The notes beneath the pieces were generated by a model. That model saw only the letters and a program-made list of their open reading frames with translations. It searched no databases and was not told where the DNA came from. Of a stretch of 64,000 nt of DNA, positions 1 to 7,605 are shown piece after piece. The DNA comes from Vibrio ostreicida (GTDB lineage: Bacteria; Pseudomonadota; Gammaproteobacteria; Enterobacterales; Vibrionaceae). Made by a program: the position numbers and the translations under genes. Each line of letters opens with the position of its first letter. Within the stretch, counting starts at the first letter, position 1. Location: assembly GCF_013074385.2 (NCBI RefSeq), contig NZ_JABEYA020000006.1, positions 149,926-213,925 of the forward strand, in the 5' to 3' direction.

Positions 1-534
1 CACCAGCGTGGTGTCACCGCAGTTAATCCCCACGGTGGAACCATCGGGCAGCACCGGCTCCATGCTGTTGCCGCTGACTGAAACACACACCGCTTCACTT
101 TGATCAACACCAAAGCGTTTCAACGTCGATTTGGCAAAGCGAAGTCGAAAGCCATTATCGTGCTCAGTTTCACAGGCAAAGCCATGGCCAGCCGAGAGCT
201 TAATGTCCGATAAAAATGGGATCGCCACCTCTTGTTTAGACAGTGGGGTTTTGCTGTCCCAAGTTTGCATGTTGCCAAGAATTTCGGCATTGCCCTGAGC
301 CTGAGGAGGGCTGCTTACACTTGGCTCTTCACCAAACAAGAGTTGTTTCGGCTCAACCTCCAAGGCTTGAGACAGGGTTTCGGCGTCATCAAGGCTGATA
401 CTACGAAGCCCAGATTCATAATTACTGATCCGCGAAGGGCCCCAACCACATTTTGTGGCCAAGGCGCGCTGGCTCAGTGCTTTGTGTTCTCGGATCTGCT
501 TAAGGCGCAGTCCTACTTCATGTTTTTTACTCAT
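1..534 (-). CDS. CI-like phage repressor, HTH plus S24 peptidase, 3' end outside window
   Basis: The frame is open from an ATG at 534 to the left edge (178 codons seen, no stop). The N-terminus (about residues 5-65) is an XRE-type helix-turn-helix (KQIREHKALSQRALATKCGW). The C-terminal half is a LexA/CI-type S24 self-cleaving domain: a likely cleavage region LSAGHG and the nucleophile Ser in SGNSMEPVLPDGS are visible, while the catalytic Lys lies beyond the edge. By family, such repressors hold phage or tailocin genes off until RecA-stimulated autocleavage during the SOS response. It is divergent from the early genes starting at 845, with a palindromic operator in between, so it is the probable master repressor of the downstream phage-tail locus. 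Confidence 0.93.
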   Translation of the reverse strand, partial: MSKKHEVGLRLKQIREHKALSQRALATKCGWGPSRISNYESGLRSISLDDAETLSQALEVEPKQLLFGEEPSVSSPPQAQGNAEILGNMQTWDSKTPLSKQEVAIPFLSDIKLSAGHGFACETEHDNGFRLRFAKSTLKRFGVDQSEAVCVSVSGNSMEPVLPDGSTVGINCGDTTLV

Positions 535-844
535 AGCAGAAAATTAACACGCTCCGTGGGCGCTGTATGCACACTTTTTGTGTTTACAATAATACACGAA
601 TCGTGTACATTTACAATCATTGAATGACGCAATAAAACCCATTTTTTGATTGGCGACTCCGCCCCCAGATCATCATTGGGGCGAACAGACGCGGCCGTTG
701 GAGGCCAGATCGTGATCGAGGCGACCAGAGTCAAGCTCTTTGCATTCTGGCCAAGCAAGGTTGATTTAATTGGTTGATATAAAGTGATTTATATTATTTG
801 TGTTCATTTGTTTAGCGCCCGTTTTTCCCAAAGAAGGAGACATA
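535..844. promoter_or_regulatory. Divergent control region between repressor and early operon
   Basis: This 310-bp stretch separates the leftward repressor from the rightward early genes and holds no credible gene. It contains a perfect 7-bp inverted repeat with one central base (593-607) and a looser ACAC/GTGT repeat at 571-583. An AT-rich segment at about 765-805 could supply the rightward promoter, and a strong ribosome binding site (AAGGAG) ends just before the ATG at 845. This is the layout of a lysogenic switch region. Confidence 0.6.
593..607. promoter_or_regulatory. Probable repressor operator (15-bp palindrome)
   Basis: TACACGA-A-TCGTGTA is a perfect 7+1+7 inverted repeat about 60 bp upstream of the repressor start. 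Its symmetry and place fit binding by an HTH repressor dimer. The assignment to the CI-like protein is inference from position. Confidence 0.6.
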
Positions 845-1648
845 ATGTCCATCAAAGTTATGAGTTACGTATGGGATATTCCACAGTTCAAAGGGTCCGA
901 TAAGCTGGTCATGTTGTGTTTAGCAGACCATGCCGATGAACACGGACTGTGTTGGCCTTCGATTGAAACGATCGCCCGCAAAAGTGGTGTGTCGGCGACA
1001 ACGGTGAAATCGACCTTGAAAAAGCTCGAAACGGGAGGCTGGGTGGCAAAGAAACATCAGTTTAAAAAGTCGGGCTCTGGGCGCTTGGTACGGGCCAGCA
1101 ACCAATATCGTTTGCCTGTGTTGCTGTTAAAGAAAAAAGCCGATCAACAACAAACAGACCAACAGCCGATATTCGACGGTTCAAAAACAGAACAGTCGAA
1201 ACCCCCTCAGGGGGTGGGTCAAATTTCGCCTCAGGGTAGGTCGAGATCGGACCATAAACCATCAATAGATCCCCCAATAGATCCCCCAATTCTACCTGCA
1301 GAGCTTGAATGGTCTAACAAGGTGGCTGACAAGGAGCGGGTTTACTGTGAGATCCCACTCAAAGGCAAGCAGACTCACCATGCGATGACCCAATCTCAGA
1401 TCGAGCAACTCAGTCAGCTCTATCCTGCGGTGGATGTGGATCAGCAACTCAGAAACATGATTGGTTGGTGTCAGGCAAACCCTCAGCGCAAAAAAACAAA
1501 ACAAGGGATCAATCGATTCATTCATGCTTGGTTGTGCAAAGAGCAAAACAAAGGCTGTGCGCCCAGCGCACGCGGAACCATGACGCCGGATTTTAACAAT
1601 GGCGACACGGATTGGGCGCAATCCTTGTCCTTGGGAGGCGAGCAATGA
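845..1648 (+). CDS. Phage replication O-like protein with N-terminal winged helix
   Basis: 267 aa from the ATG at 845, chosen over the upstream in-frame ATG at 800 because AAGGAG sits just before it. Residues about 5-90 form a MarR/GntR-like winged helix (GLCWPSIETIARKSGVSATT, then a recognition-helix pattern), as in the N-termini of phage replication O and DnaD/DnaT-like proteins. The middle is a low-complexity Gln/Pro linker with a repeated DPPI motif, and the C-terminus (about 190-250) is helical. It overlaps the next gene, a lambda P-like protein, in an ATGA, so the pair probably forms an origin-binding plus helicase-loader module. The DNA target and exact family are inferred from order. 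Confidence 0.7.
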   Translation: MSIKVMSYVWDIPQFKGSDKLVMLCLADHADEHGLCWPSIETIARKSGVSATTVKSTLKKLETGGWVAKKHQFKKSGSGRLVRASNQYRLPVLLLKKKADQQQTDQQPIFDGSKTEQSKPPQGVGQISPQGRSRSDHKPSIDPPIDPPILPAELEWSNKVADKERVYCEIPLKGKQTHHAMTQSQIEQLSQLYPAVDVDQQLRNMIGWCQANPQRKKTKQGINRFIHAWLCKEQNKGCAPSARGTMTPDFNNGDTDWAQSLSLGGEQ

Positions 1649-2364
1649 AGTCCATTGCGGAGCTGACTCACACCTTGCAACCCGGCGTGAAGGGCGGTGA
1701 GGCGGGGGCATCCTCGTCGTCGCCGTCAAGGCCAGTGCCTCAGGCTGCGATTCATTTGGTCAACGATTTGTTTGCCGAATTACAGGGCATTTTTCCCGCC
1801 TGGCGCGTCGCGTTCCCCAATCAGACCACGGTCGATAAAGCCAAACGCACATGGACTCTGGCGCTGTTTGAATCGGGCGTCCATCACCGTAAGCAAATCG
1901 AGTTTGGTTTGCGTAAAGCCCGGCTGTCTGGGCTGCCGTACATCCCGAGTGTGGGCCAGTTTGTGCAATGGTGCCGACCCAGCGCGGAAGATCTCAATCA
2001 ACCCACGGTCAGGCAGGCGTTTGCCATGCTCGGGGATTACCAAGCCAGCCAGCAGTTGGCGGACGACACACTGAGAGCCACAGTCCCTCTCGTCGTTCAG
2101 GCGGCGTTTAACCAGATCAACCATTGGGACTTGGGGCATTTGTCTGAGGGGCGCTTATTTCCGATCTTTGAAGACGAATATCAACGGCTACTGACCAAAC
2201 TGGCCTGTGGCGAAGACATCTCGGCGCAATACCCGCGCGCCTTGCCGACACCGAGCCAACGAACCCTGACCTTTGAAGAAAAGGAACGTCATCGAGTCAA
2301 CGGCTTGTCGATCATTCAGCAACTGAAACGTCAACACTTTGGGAGAAACCCTCATGACAAATAA
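1645..2364 (+). CDS. Lambda P-like replication protein
   Basis: 239 aa, starting in the ATGA overlap with the O-like gene. The central block (LVNDLFAELQGIFPAW, then a stretch with KRTW and a YIPSVGQFVQWC motif) matches the replication protein P family of lambdoid phages, which recruits the host DnaB helicase to the phage origin. No Walker motif is seen, as expected for P rather than for a DnaC-type loader. Its presence is odd in a locus without head genes, since a tailocin does not need genome replication; it suggests derivation from a complete prophage. The last 11 bp overlap the next small gene. Confidence 0.75.
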   Translation: MKSIAELTHTLQPGVKGGEAGASSSSPSRPVPQAAIHLVNDLFAELQGIFPAWRVAFPNQTTVDKAKRTWTLALFESGVHHRKQIEFGLRKARLSGLPYIPSVGQFVQWCRPSAEDLNQPTVRQAFAMLGDYQASQQLADDTLRATVPLVVQAAFNQINHWDLGHLSEGRLFPIFEDEYQRLLTKLACGEDISAQYPRALPTPSQRTLTFEEKERHRVNGLSIIQQLKRQHFGRNPHDK

Positions 2365-2572
2365 TCAAGCATTAGTGGCATTAATGACGTCGCGTCAACG
2401 ACTGTGGTCCCCCGCGGAGCTTTGCGCAGGCTTAAATCTGGATGTGTGTGACCTGGTCCGAGTGATCAAAACGGCCCGTCAGTCTGGCGTCAATGTTTGC
2501 CATCAGAGCAATGCGCAGACCCACTATACAAGCAAATATTGGCTGGCCGAATCAGGCATCACTTTAGGTTAA
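2354..2572 (+). CDS. Small phage protein, possible winged-helix fold
   Basis: 72 aa. The start at 2354 has GGGAGA a few bases upstream and overlaps the end of the P-like gene by 11 bp, indicating translational coupling. The pattern RQRLWSPAELCAGLNLDVCDLVRVIKTA followed by a short basic and aromatic end looks like a compact helix-turn-helix. I do not recognise a family. Its place between replication genes and the late block would suit a small transcription factor or replication accessory protein. Confidence 0.6.
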   Translation: MTNNQALVALMTSRQRLWSPAELCAGLNLDVCDLVRVIKTARQSGVNVCHQSNAQTHYTSKYWLAESGITLG

Positions 2573-2630
2573 ACCAAAGACGGCAGCGTCTTAACGGCGT
2601 GTTGGTGTGAATAATCGAAGAGGAATCATC

Positions 2631-3293
2631 ATGGGATTAGCGACGAATGTGGAAACTTGGCCGATGCCTGCGGCAATTGGTATGGCCACCGAAGGGATCA
2701 AGGCAAAACATTACGATGGAACCAGCGGTGGAGGCTTTGGCGCCGCCGATCATCAAATCGGGATCAAAATGGATGGGGCGAAAGTCTTGGTCGCGATTGA
2801 GCGTATGCAGCGCAAAGCGCCCCATTTAGCCGCTTGGAGCCTATTCGCCTATGCTTCGCCGTCTTGGAACGCGTCAAGCAACACCGCGTGCTTAATAGAA
2901 AGTGTGCTCAACGACTGGGTGGTCCAACATGCGGAGCAGGGCGTCATCGTCCAAAAACGCACCTATGCCAAAATCAAAGCCATGACCGCCATGATTGCCG
3001 CTGGGCTTGCGTTGCAGCATCGCACAGGGTGCCCAGACCAAGACGCAGCCACCGCTTCTGCCATGGTCTCTGGCACAAGCCGACAGTATTTGATTCAGGC
3101 TCTGGTGGCGGTGGACGTGCAAGATAAAGCCGACACCAGTGACGCGTTTCAGCGTCAACGCACACGCTATTATCAGAACCATTGGTCCAACTGGGCCAAA
3201 CACGTATTGGCGATGCGTGCCTTACTGCTCGATTACGATCGTTCCGCGCGGGGCCTGTTTAGCCAAGAGTTGGAAAACCAGAGTCGAGCGTAA
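2631..3293 (+). CDS. Unrecognised phage protein at the antiterminator/late-activator position
   Basis: 220 aa from the ATG at 2631, which has GAGGA about 8 bases upstream; an upstream in-frame GTG at 2607 would add 8 residues. The protein has mixed alpha-helical composition with several Trp residues (AAWSLFAYASPSW, HWSNWAKH) and no zinc knuckle or obvious nuclease motif. It is the last gene before the lysis operon. In lambdoid order this is the place of the Q antiterminator or a late-gene activator, but I see no sequence motif that proves it. Confidence 0.55.
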   Translation: MGLATNVETWPMPAAIGMATEGIKAKHYDGTSGGGFGAADHQIGIKMDGAKVLVAIERMQRKAPHLAAWSLFAYASPSWNASSNTACLIESVLNDWVVQHAEQGVIVQKRTYAKIKAMTAMIAAGLALQHRTGCPDQDAATASAMVSGTSRQYLIQALVAVDVQDKADTSDAFQRQRTRYYQNHWSNWAKHVLAMRALLLDYDRSARGLFSQELENQSRA

Positions 3294-3487
3294 CCCTCTT
3301 GGTCGACCCGGCTCCTCGCAGGCCAGCTTATCGATAACGCGCCTGCGGGGTGTCAGATCCTCACCCGTTTCCCCTCACACCCATCGCCCACCACGCCGCT
3401 GATGCCTTACTCAGCGGTGGTCACTGGCGGGTGAGCCATCAAAGCAAAATAATCAAAAAAACACTTGAAATAAAAAGCGGGGCAGGT

Positions 3488-3513
3488 TACTGTATGTATA
3501 TCCATTATGGATA
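3488..3513. promoter_or_regulatory. LexA-like site overlapping a 7+1+7 palindrome
   Basis: Positions 3488-3507 match the classical LexA box TACTGTATATATATACAGTA at 17 of 20 bases. The left half (CTG) is intact; the right half reads CAT instead of CAG. Overlapping it, 3499-3513 is a perfect palindrome TATCCAT-T-ATGGATA with the same 7+1+7 design as the operator at 593-607. Both lie just upstream of a -10-like TACAAT (3518-3523), so binding here could control the lysis/tail operon. Confidence 0.5.
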
Positions 3514-3598
3514 AGTGTACAATAATTATTAAGTCTGCTGAATGGACGAACAAAAACGAACAGACCAGCTCAACAGACATAAGCACCCCCTCATGCAA

Positions 3599-3620
3599 CC
3601 GCCACGATGGCGGTTTTTTT
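3599..3620 (+). terminator. Rho-independent terminator before the lysis cassette
   Basis: Stem CCGCCA / TGGCGG with a CGA loop is followed by seven T residues. It sits between the late promoter region and the first lysis gene, so the late operon would need antitermination or partial read-through. Confidence 0.8.
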
Positions 3621-3655
3621 ATACCTAAAATTTGATCAAACCCAAAGAGGCCATG

Positions 3656-3874
3656 ATGGAAACCTACCTATTTACCTTCTTTGCTTTTGCCGTTTCTTTA
3701 CTTCGAACCCTCACTGTTGTGATGCTCGCTTGGTTAACCTTACGCCTGTTTGACAAGAGTTTGGGGATCACGTTTGCCAACTGGTGGAACCATGCCGATG
3801 ACAATGCTAAAGCTGTGTATCTTGGCGCTCGTTGTATTGCCGTTTTCCTCGCCTTCAGTCTTTGCTTGGCCTAA
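3656..3874 (+). CDS. Small phage membrane protein (holin or antiholin candidate)
   Basis: 72 aa with two hydrophobic segments (about residues 5-28 and 52-70). The ATG at 3656 was preferred over 3653 because AGAGG ends 5 bases before it. It is the first gene of the lysis cassette and overlaps the transglycosylase gene by 83 bp in another frame, a compact layout common in phage lysis modules. Role as holin or antiholin is inferred from size, membrane segments and place. Confidence 0.6.
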   Translation: METYLFTFFAFAVSLLRTLTVVMLAWLTLRLFDKSLGITFANWWNHADDNAKAVYLGARCIAVFLAFSLCLA

Positions 3875-4355
3875 TCACTACGATTGGCAAATCAAAAAGG
3901 CGACACGTCACTACCTGCCTATGGTTCCGTGGCAACTGTATAAAGCCCAGCTTATTCAAGAATCGTGGTTAAACCCCAATGCCCTCAGCCCAGCTGGCGC
4001 AGCGGGTATTGCTCAGTTTATGCCCGGTACTTGGTTGGAGGTATCCCAGCAACTTGAATTGCAAGGCACGCCAACGGATGCGCGGCTCGCCATACCGGCG
4101 GGGGCGTATTACATGGCGAAGCTAAGACGCGTCTGGAAATGGCCAAGACCAGAGCAAGACCGACATAACTTGGCGCTTGCCTGTTACAACGCAGGCTGTG
4201 GTCACATCCTTAAAGCGCAACAGCTGTGTGGAAATCCGAGCTTGTATCCTCTAATTATGCAATGCCTGCCTCAGGTCACAGGCCATCATGCGGAGGAAAC
4301 GCGGCACTACGTCCCACGTATCCGAGATCTCTACCGGCGGCTCATGTATGAATAG
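3792..4355 (+). CDS. Endolysin: SLT-type lytic transglycosylase
   Basis: 187 aa. It has an N-terminal hydrophobic export or anchor signal (residues about 1-21, ending SVFA) followed by an SLT domain. The catalytic Glu is in LIQESWLNPNALSPAGAAG, the IAQFMPGTW motif follows, and ACYNAGCG is the family's third motif. It cleaves the glycan strands of peptidoglycan with formation of 1,6-anhydromuramic acid. The start at 3792 has GGTGG upstream; earlier in-frame ATGs would precede the signal with unrelated residues. In phage and tailocin clusters it serves cell lysis for particle release. A signal-bearing endolysin is often released by a pinholin, which fits the small membrane proteins on either side. 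Confidence 0.9.
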   Translation: MPMTMLKLCILALVVLPFSSPSVFAWPNHYDWQIKKATRHYLPMVPWQLYKAQLIQESWLNPNALSPAGAAGIAQFMPGTWLEVSQQLELQGTPTDARLAIPAGAYYMAKLRRVWKWPRPEQDRHNLALACYNAGCGHILKAQQLCGNPSLYPLIMQCLPQVTGHHAEETRHYVPRIRDLYRRLMYE

Positions 4356-4755
4356 AATCCTAATGTCCATTGTCGCCGCAGCACTCACGGCGGGTGTGAT
4401 TGGCTACCAACGTCTGACGATTGCGTCGTTAGACGCTGAGATCGCGCTTCACAAACATCGCGCAGAGAACGCGATACAGCGTCGCAATGCATTGGCGACA
4501 GAGTTGCAAGCATCCGAAGCGTCGAAACAAACCTTGTTGGCTGGCTTACAGCACAGCCAAACGGTGCTGGCTGACCGAGATGCCGCGTTGCAACAAGCAC
4601 AACAAAAATTGGCGGAGTTGTCGAATACCCTAAGAGGACTGAGAAAAAATGATAATGAGTACAAATACTGGTCTCAAGCTCGTGTTCCTGATGGTGTTAT
4701 CCGGCTGCTCCGCCACTCCCGAACCGGCGAAAGTGATCGTCAAAACGGTGGTTAA
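4348..4755 (+). CDS. Inner-membrane spanin (Rz/LysB-like)
   Basis: 135 aa. It has a single N-terminal membrane anchor (residues about 4-20) followed by a long Gln/Ala/Leu-rich coiled coil (about 24-100), the structure of an i-spanin. The start at 4348 overlaps the endolysin stop by 8 bp. The o-spanin gene is nested in its 3' end in another frame, the diagnostic Rz/Rz1 arrangement. By family, the two proteins span the periplasm and fuse the inner and outer membranes at the last step of lysis. Confidence 0.85.
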   Translation: MNRILMSIVAAALTAGVIGYQRLTIASLDAEIALHKHRAENAIQRRNALATELQASEASKQTLLAGLQHSQTVLADRDAALQQAQQKLAELSNTLRGLRKNDNEYKYWSQARVPDGVIRLLRHSRTGESDRQNGG

Positions 4756-4933
4756 AACGGTCACCCTTCCCCGACATTTAGCGCGAGATTGCCTCGCACC
4801 GGCGATTCCGGCCATAGGCAGCACCAACGATCCGTTGGCTGAGTACATGGTCAGAATGGAAAACGCACTCAAAGATTGCAATACAGATAAAAAGAGTATT
4901 CGACAATGGCTGAATCGACCCCCAATGCAGTAG
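4649..4933 (+). CDS. Outer-membrane spanin lipoprotein (Rz1/LysC-like), nested
   Basis: 94 aa, starting inside the i-spanin gene in another frame. The N-terminal signal ends in a lipobox (LSGC, Cys at residue 20), so the mature protein would be a lipoprotein. The rest is short and charged with several Pro residues, as in Rz1/LysC proteins. AGAGGA lies 10 bases before the ATG. It should pair with the product of 4348-4755. Confidence 0.85.
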   Translation: MIMSTNTGLKLVFLMVLSGCSATPEPAKVIVKTVVKTVTLPRHLARDCLAPAIPAIGSTNDPLAEYMVRMENALKDCNTDKKSIRQWLNRPPMQ

Positions 4934-5181
4934 CCAACACCTCCGCGGCGATTGTTATTGCCAATGGTGTTTCGGAAAGCGGCTTTGCCAAATCCCTGCT
5001 GAGTGCGTCGTTCGATCAGGTGATCAATGGCCATTTTTATTGGCAATTGTCGGATTTATTGACCTTGATTTGTAGCGCGATTGTGATCACCAACTTTTTC
5101 CTGACCCGAATCGAAATTCACCAAGCCAAGCGAGAGCAACAAGCTCAGCACAAAGAGCAGGATAACGGCGAGCCGAGGTGA
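4906..5181 (+). CDS. Holin-like membrane protein
   Basis: 91 aa with one clear transmembrane segment (about residues 49-67, LLTLICSAIVITNFFLTR) and a charged Gln/Glu/Lys C-terminal tail, typical of small phage holins. The start overlaps the end of the o-spanin gene by 28 bp, extending the compact lysis cassette. As a holin it would open the inner membrane to trigger lysis. Two candidate holins (this and 3656-3874) may act as holin and antiholin; which is which cannot be told. Confidence 0.7.
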   Translation: MAESTPNAVANTSAAIVIANGVSESGFAKSLLSASFDQVINGHFYWQLSDLLTLICSAIVITNFFLTRIEIHQAKREQQAQHKEQDNGEPR

Positions 5182-5252
5182 AACGCGATCCTATTTTCCC
5201 CGCAGAATAACGCATGGCGCTGTTAACGCGGGCATCAACTGGAAGAACTGAG

Positions 5253-5783
5253 ATGAGTAACGGCATTAATTTTAATGATTACCACCATCAGGTGAAGCAA
5301 TGGTTGGCTGAGGCTTTACCTGAGATCACCCTAATGGATGACTATCCGAGCACAGAAACCGTGATGACAACCCCTTGCGCTGTTTTTGCGGTAACGAGCT
5401 GGAAACGGGCGGCCCATCAGTCATTGATGGGCACAACCGAGCTGACCTTGGCTGGCGAGGTGCACGTGTTTGTCAGCACCAGCCAAACGCAGCACGCGCT
5501 GCGGGTGTGCCAAGCCGCGATGGCGATCGCGCTCGAGATCGACGAGTCTCGTTTTGGTCTGTCGATTGAGCCGGCCTTGTTGATCAAAGCCGAACCGGTC
5601 GCCGCAACGGCAGAACACAGCAGCCGAGTGACTTGGGCGGTCCGTTTTGAACAGACATTGAGTCTCGGCGAATCGGTGTCGCTACCGCCGTCGCTTGTAC
5701 CGACTCAGGTGTGGGTGGGGTATGACCCAGAGATTGGCTCACCGAATCAAGATCGCTATCAAACGGTGGTGACCGATGACTGA
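5253..5783 (+). CDS. Probable tail-completion or tail-terminator protein
   Basis: 176 aa from the ATG at 5253. It is a mixed alpha/beta protein with the pattern of small phage tail-end proteins (N-terminal helix LAEALPEITLMDDYPS, then strands AVFAV, ELTLAGEVHVFV, RVTWAVRFEQTL). It holds the place of P2 genes R and S (tail completion), immediately before V, and its last 8 bp overlap V. The function is inferred from order and general pattern; there is no unmistakable motif. Confidence 0.55.
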   Translation: MSNGINFNDYHHQVKQWLAEALPEITLMDDYPSTETVMTTPCAVFAVTSWKRAAHQSLMGTTELTLAGEVHVFVSTSQTQHALRVCQAAMAIALEIDESRFGLSIEPALLIKAEPVAATAEHSSRVTWAVRFEQTLSLGESVSLPPSLVPTQVWVGYDPEIGSPNQDRYQTVVTDD

Positions 5784-6381
5784 GCTACTGTACATCGTCC
5801 GCGATCTGCAACGACGCATCGCCAATATGATCAAGCGCGGCAAAGTCCACAGTGTGGATGTGTCCCAGTCACCGCCGCGAGTGCGGGTCGAATACGATCA
5901 AGGTGCCGTGACGGGCTGGTTGCCATGGGTTTCAGGGCGAGCTTCAAGCCAGCATCGCTGTGACTGGGAACCGTTGGCGGTTGGCGAACAAGTGATGATC
6001 TTATCGGAATCGGGAGAGCTGACGGCCGGCGTGGTGATCCCCGCGATAGCGGACTCAGCCAGCCCAGTCCCGAGCAAGTCAACGGATGAACACGTCAGCC
6101 GTTACTCCGATGGCACCGAGATTCACTACCACCGCGGGGCACACAAACTGACCATCACGATGGGCAGTGGCGGGGATGCCGAGTTGAACTGCAACACCTT
6201 TTTTATCAATGGAGACATCGAACACAATGGCAAGCAGCACAGCACTGGCAACATCCAATCTGACCGCAACATCATAGATAAAACGCGTTCGATGGGGGCT
6301 GACCGGGCGATCTTTAATCGTCATGTTCATCGCTCTCCAGAGTCGGGGGCGTCGACCTCTCAACCGGACGAGAAGCAATAA
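5776..6381 (+). CDS. V: Baseplate spike protein, P2 gpV-like
   Basis: 201 aa. The central OB-fold-like region (VHSVDVSQSPPRVRVEYDQG, GWLPWVSGRASSQHR, WEPLAVGEQVMIL) and the C-terminal SDGTEIHYHRGAHKLTI followed by a beta-helical tip region match phage baseplate assembly protein V / Mu gp45. The trimer forms the membrane-piercing spike at the end of the tube. The C-terminus contains several His residues but no clear HxH iron-tip motif. It overlaps the upstream gene by 8 bp and opens the baseplate block V-W-J-I. Confidence 0.93.
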   Translation: MTELLYIVRDLQRRIANMIKRGKVHSVDVSQSPPRVRVEYDQGAVTGWLPWVSGRASSQHRCDWEPLAVGEQVMILSESGELTAGVVIPAIADSASPVPSKSTDEHVSRYSDGTEIHYHRGAHKLTITMGSGGDAELNCNTFFINGDIEHNGKQHSTGNIQSDRNIIDKTRSMGADRAIFNRHVHRSPESGASTSQPDEKQ

Positions 6382-6382
6382 T

Positions 6383-6721
6383 ATGAAAGGAATGAACCAA
6401 GACACAGGCAAGGCGCTGGACAACATGGCGCACTTAAAACAATCGGTGCGCGATATCTTGACCACGCCGGTCGGCTCAAGAGTGATGCGCAGAGCGTATG
6501 GCAGCGACTTGTTTGAACTGATTGACAACCCCAGTGCACCTGAGACGGTGGCCAACATCATCGCCGCCAGCGCGCAAGCCCTGCAAAAGTGGGAGCCGCG
6601 CATTAGCGTCAAAAAAATTTACGTGAATACGGCGACACCTGGCGCGATTGAGCTGTCCATCGAAGGCGTCTATAAACCCAACGGTCAAGCGATCACATTA
6701 GAGGGAATCGAAATTCAATGA
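6383..6721 (+). CDS. W: Baseplate wedge protein, P2 gpW / T4 gp25-like
   Basis: 112 aa. The SVRDILTTPVGSRVMRRAYG motif, followed by LFELIDNP and a beta-rich end, is the signature of the GPW/gp25 family, small lysozyme-like baseplate wedge proteins that nucleate sheath polymerisation. The start at 6383 follows the V stop directly; a second in-frame ATG at 6392 is possible. The stop overlaps the J start in an ATGA. Confidence 0.95.
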   Translation: MKGMNQDTGKALDNMAHLKQSVRDILTTPVGSRVMRRAYGSDLFELIDNPSAPETVANIIAASAQALQKWEPRISVKKIYVNTATPGAIELSIEGVYKPNGQAITLEGIEIQ

Positions 6722-7605
6722 GTATCCAAGATTTATCTCAATTGCCAGCACCTGACTTGCTTGAGTCACTCGACTACGAGACCATTTTTGCGCAAATGCG
6801 CGATAAATTGCTGGCGAACGATCCAACGTTTACAGCGATGACGGAGTCCGACCCGGTCTACAAACTGTTGGAAGTCGCCGCGTATTTTCGACTGCTCGAT
6901 CGCCAGAGAGTGAACGAAGCCGCGCAGGCGGTGTTACTGGCCTATGCCCAAAACAACGACCTCGATCAAGTCGGAGTGCGCTTTAATGTCGCGCGTCAGC
7001 AAATTGCGCCCGCCAACGACACCACCTTTCCCCCGACGCCGGCAGTGATGGAGCCCGACGACGATTACCGTCGCCGTATTCAGCTGGCCCTTGAGGGGAT
7101 GTCGGTGGCCGGTCCGGTCAACGCTTACAAATTTCATGCCCTCTCGGCGCACCCTTTGGTGGCCGATGTGACGGCAATCAGTAAGACACCGGGTCACGTG
7201 TTGGTGAGCGTATTATCGCGACAAGGCAATGGCCACGCCGAGCAACCTATTCTCGACGCCGTGACCGCGGCTTTGAGCGCAGAAGACACTCGTCCACTGA
7301 CCGATGCACTGGCCGTGCAGTCGGCGACGATCATTAACTACGATATTGAAGCGACCCTGTATTTGGACTCTGGCCCAGAATATGAGCCGGTGTTAGCAGA
7401 AGCGCAAGCGCGCATTCAAGCGTACACCACCGAGCAGTTTCGTCTTGGACGCAACATTCGTAAAAGCGCCATTGATGCCGCCTTGCATGTGGCAGGCGTG
7501 CAGAACGTCGTGATCCATAAACCGCTCAACGATGTTGTGATCAGCAAAGAGCAGGCGGGTTACTGCGCCGCGATCTCGGTCAACTATGGGGGCGAAGATG
7601 AATAA
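6718..7605 (+). CDS. J: Baseplate protein, P2 gpJ-like
   Basis: 295 aa, close to the P2 gpJ length. It contains the conserved N-terminal LPAPDLLESLDYETIF and MRDKLLANDP motifs, the DDDYRRRIQLALEGMSVAGPVNAYKFHALSA block, and the C-terminal IRKSAIDAALHVAGVQNV region of the baseplate J family (T4 gp6-like wedge). It is coupled to W by ATGA overlap and to I by an 8-bp overlap. It joins W and I in the baseplate wedge of contractile tails. Confidence 0.95.
   Translation: MSIQDLSQLPAPDLLESLDYETIFAQMRDKLLANDPTFTAMTESDPVYKLLEVAAYFRLLDRQRVNEAAQAVLLAYAQNNDLDQVGVRFNVARQQIAPANDTTFPPTPAVMEPDDDYRRRIQLALEGMSVAGPVNAYKFHALSAHPLVADVTAISKTPGHVLVSVLSRQGNGHAEQPILDAVTAALSAEDTRPLTDALAVQSATIINYDIEATLYLDSGPEYEPVLAEAQARIQAYTTEQFRLGRNIRKSAIDAALHVAGVQNVVIHKPLNDVVISKEQAGYCAAISVNYGGEDE

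Larger units (their letters stand above)
3294..3655. promoter_or_regulatory. Late-operon control region
   Basis: This 362-bp gene-free stretch separates the early genes from the lysis/tail block. The first half shows no clear signal. The second half carries a LexA-like sequence (3488-3507), an overlapping 15-bp palindrome (3499-3513), a -10-like TACAAT (3518-3523) without a good -35, and a Rho-independent terminator (3599-3620) just before the first lysis gene. A terminator between promoter and operon is what an antitermination or read-through control would need. Confidence 0.55.

Noticed and set aside
232..627. 131-codon plus-strand frame at the left end.
   Set aside because: It is antisense to the clearly recognisable CI/S24 repressor and has no ribosome site.
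2631..3293. Calling the 220-aa protein a Q antiterminator.
   Set aside because: Position fits, but no Q-like zinc motif or sequence similarity that I can recognise; left as unknown.
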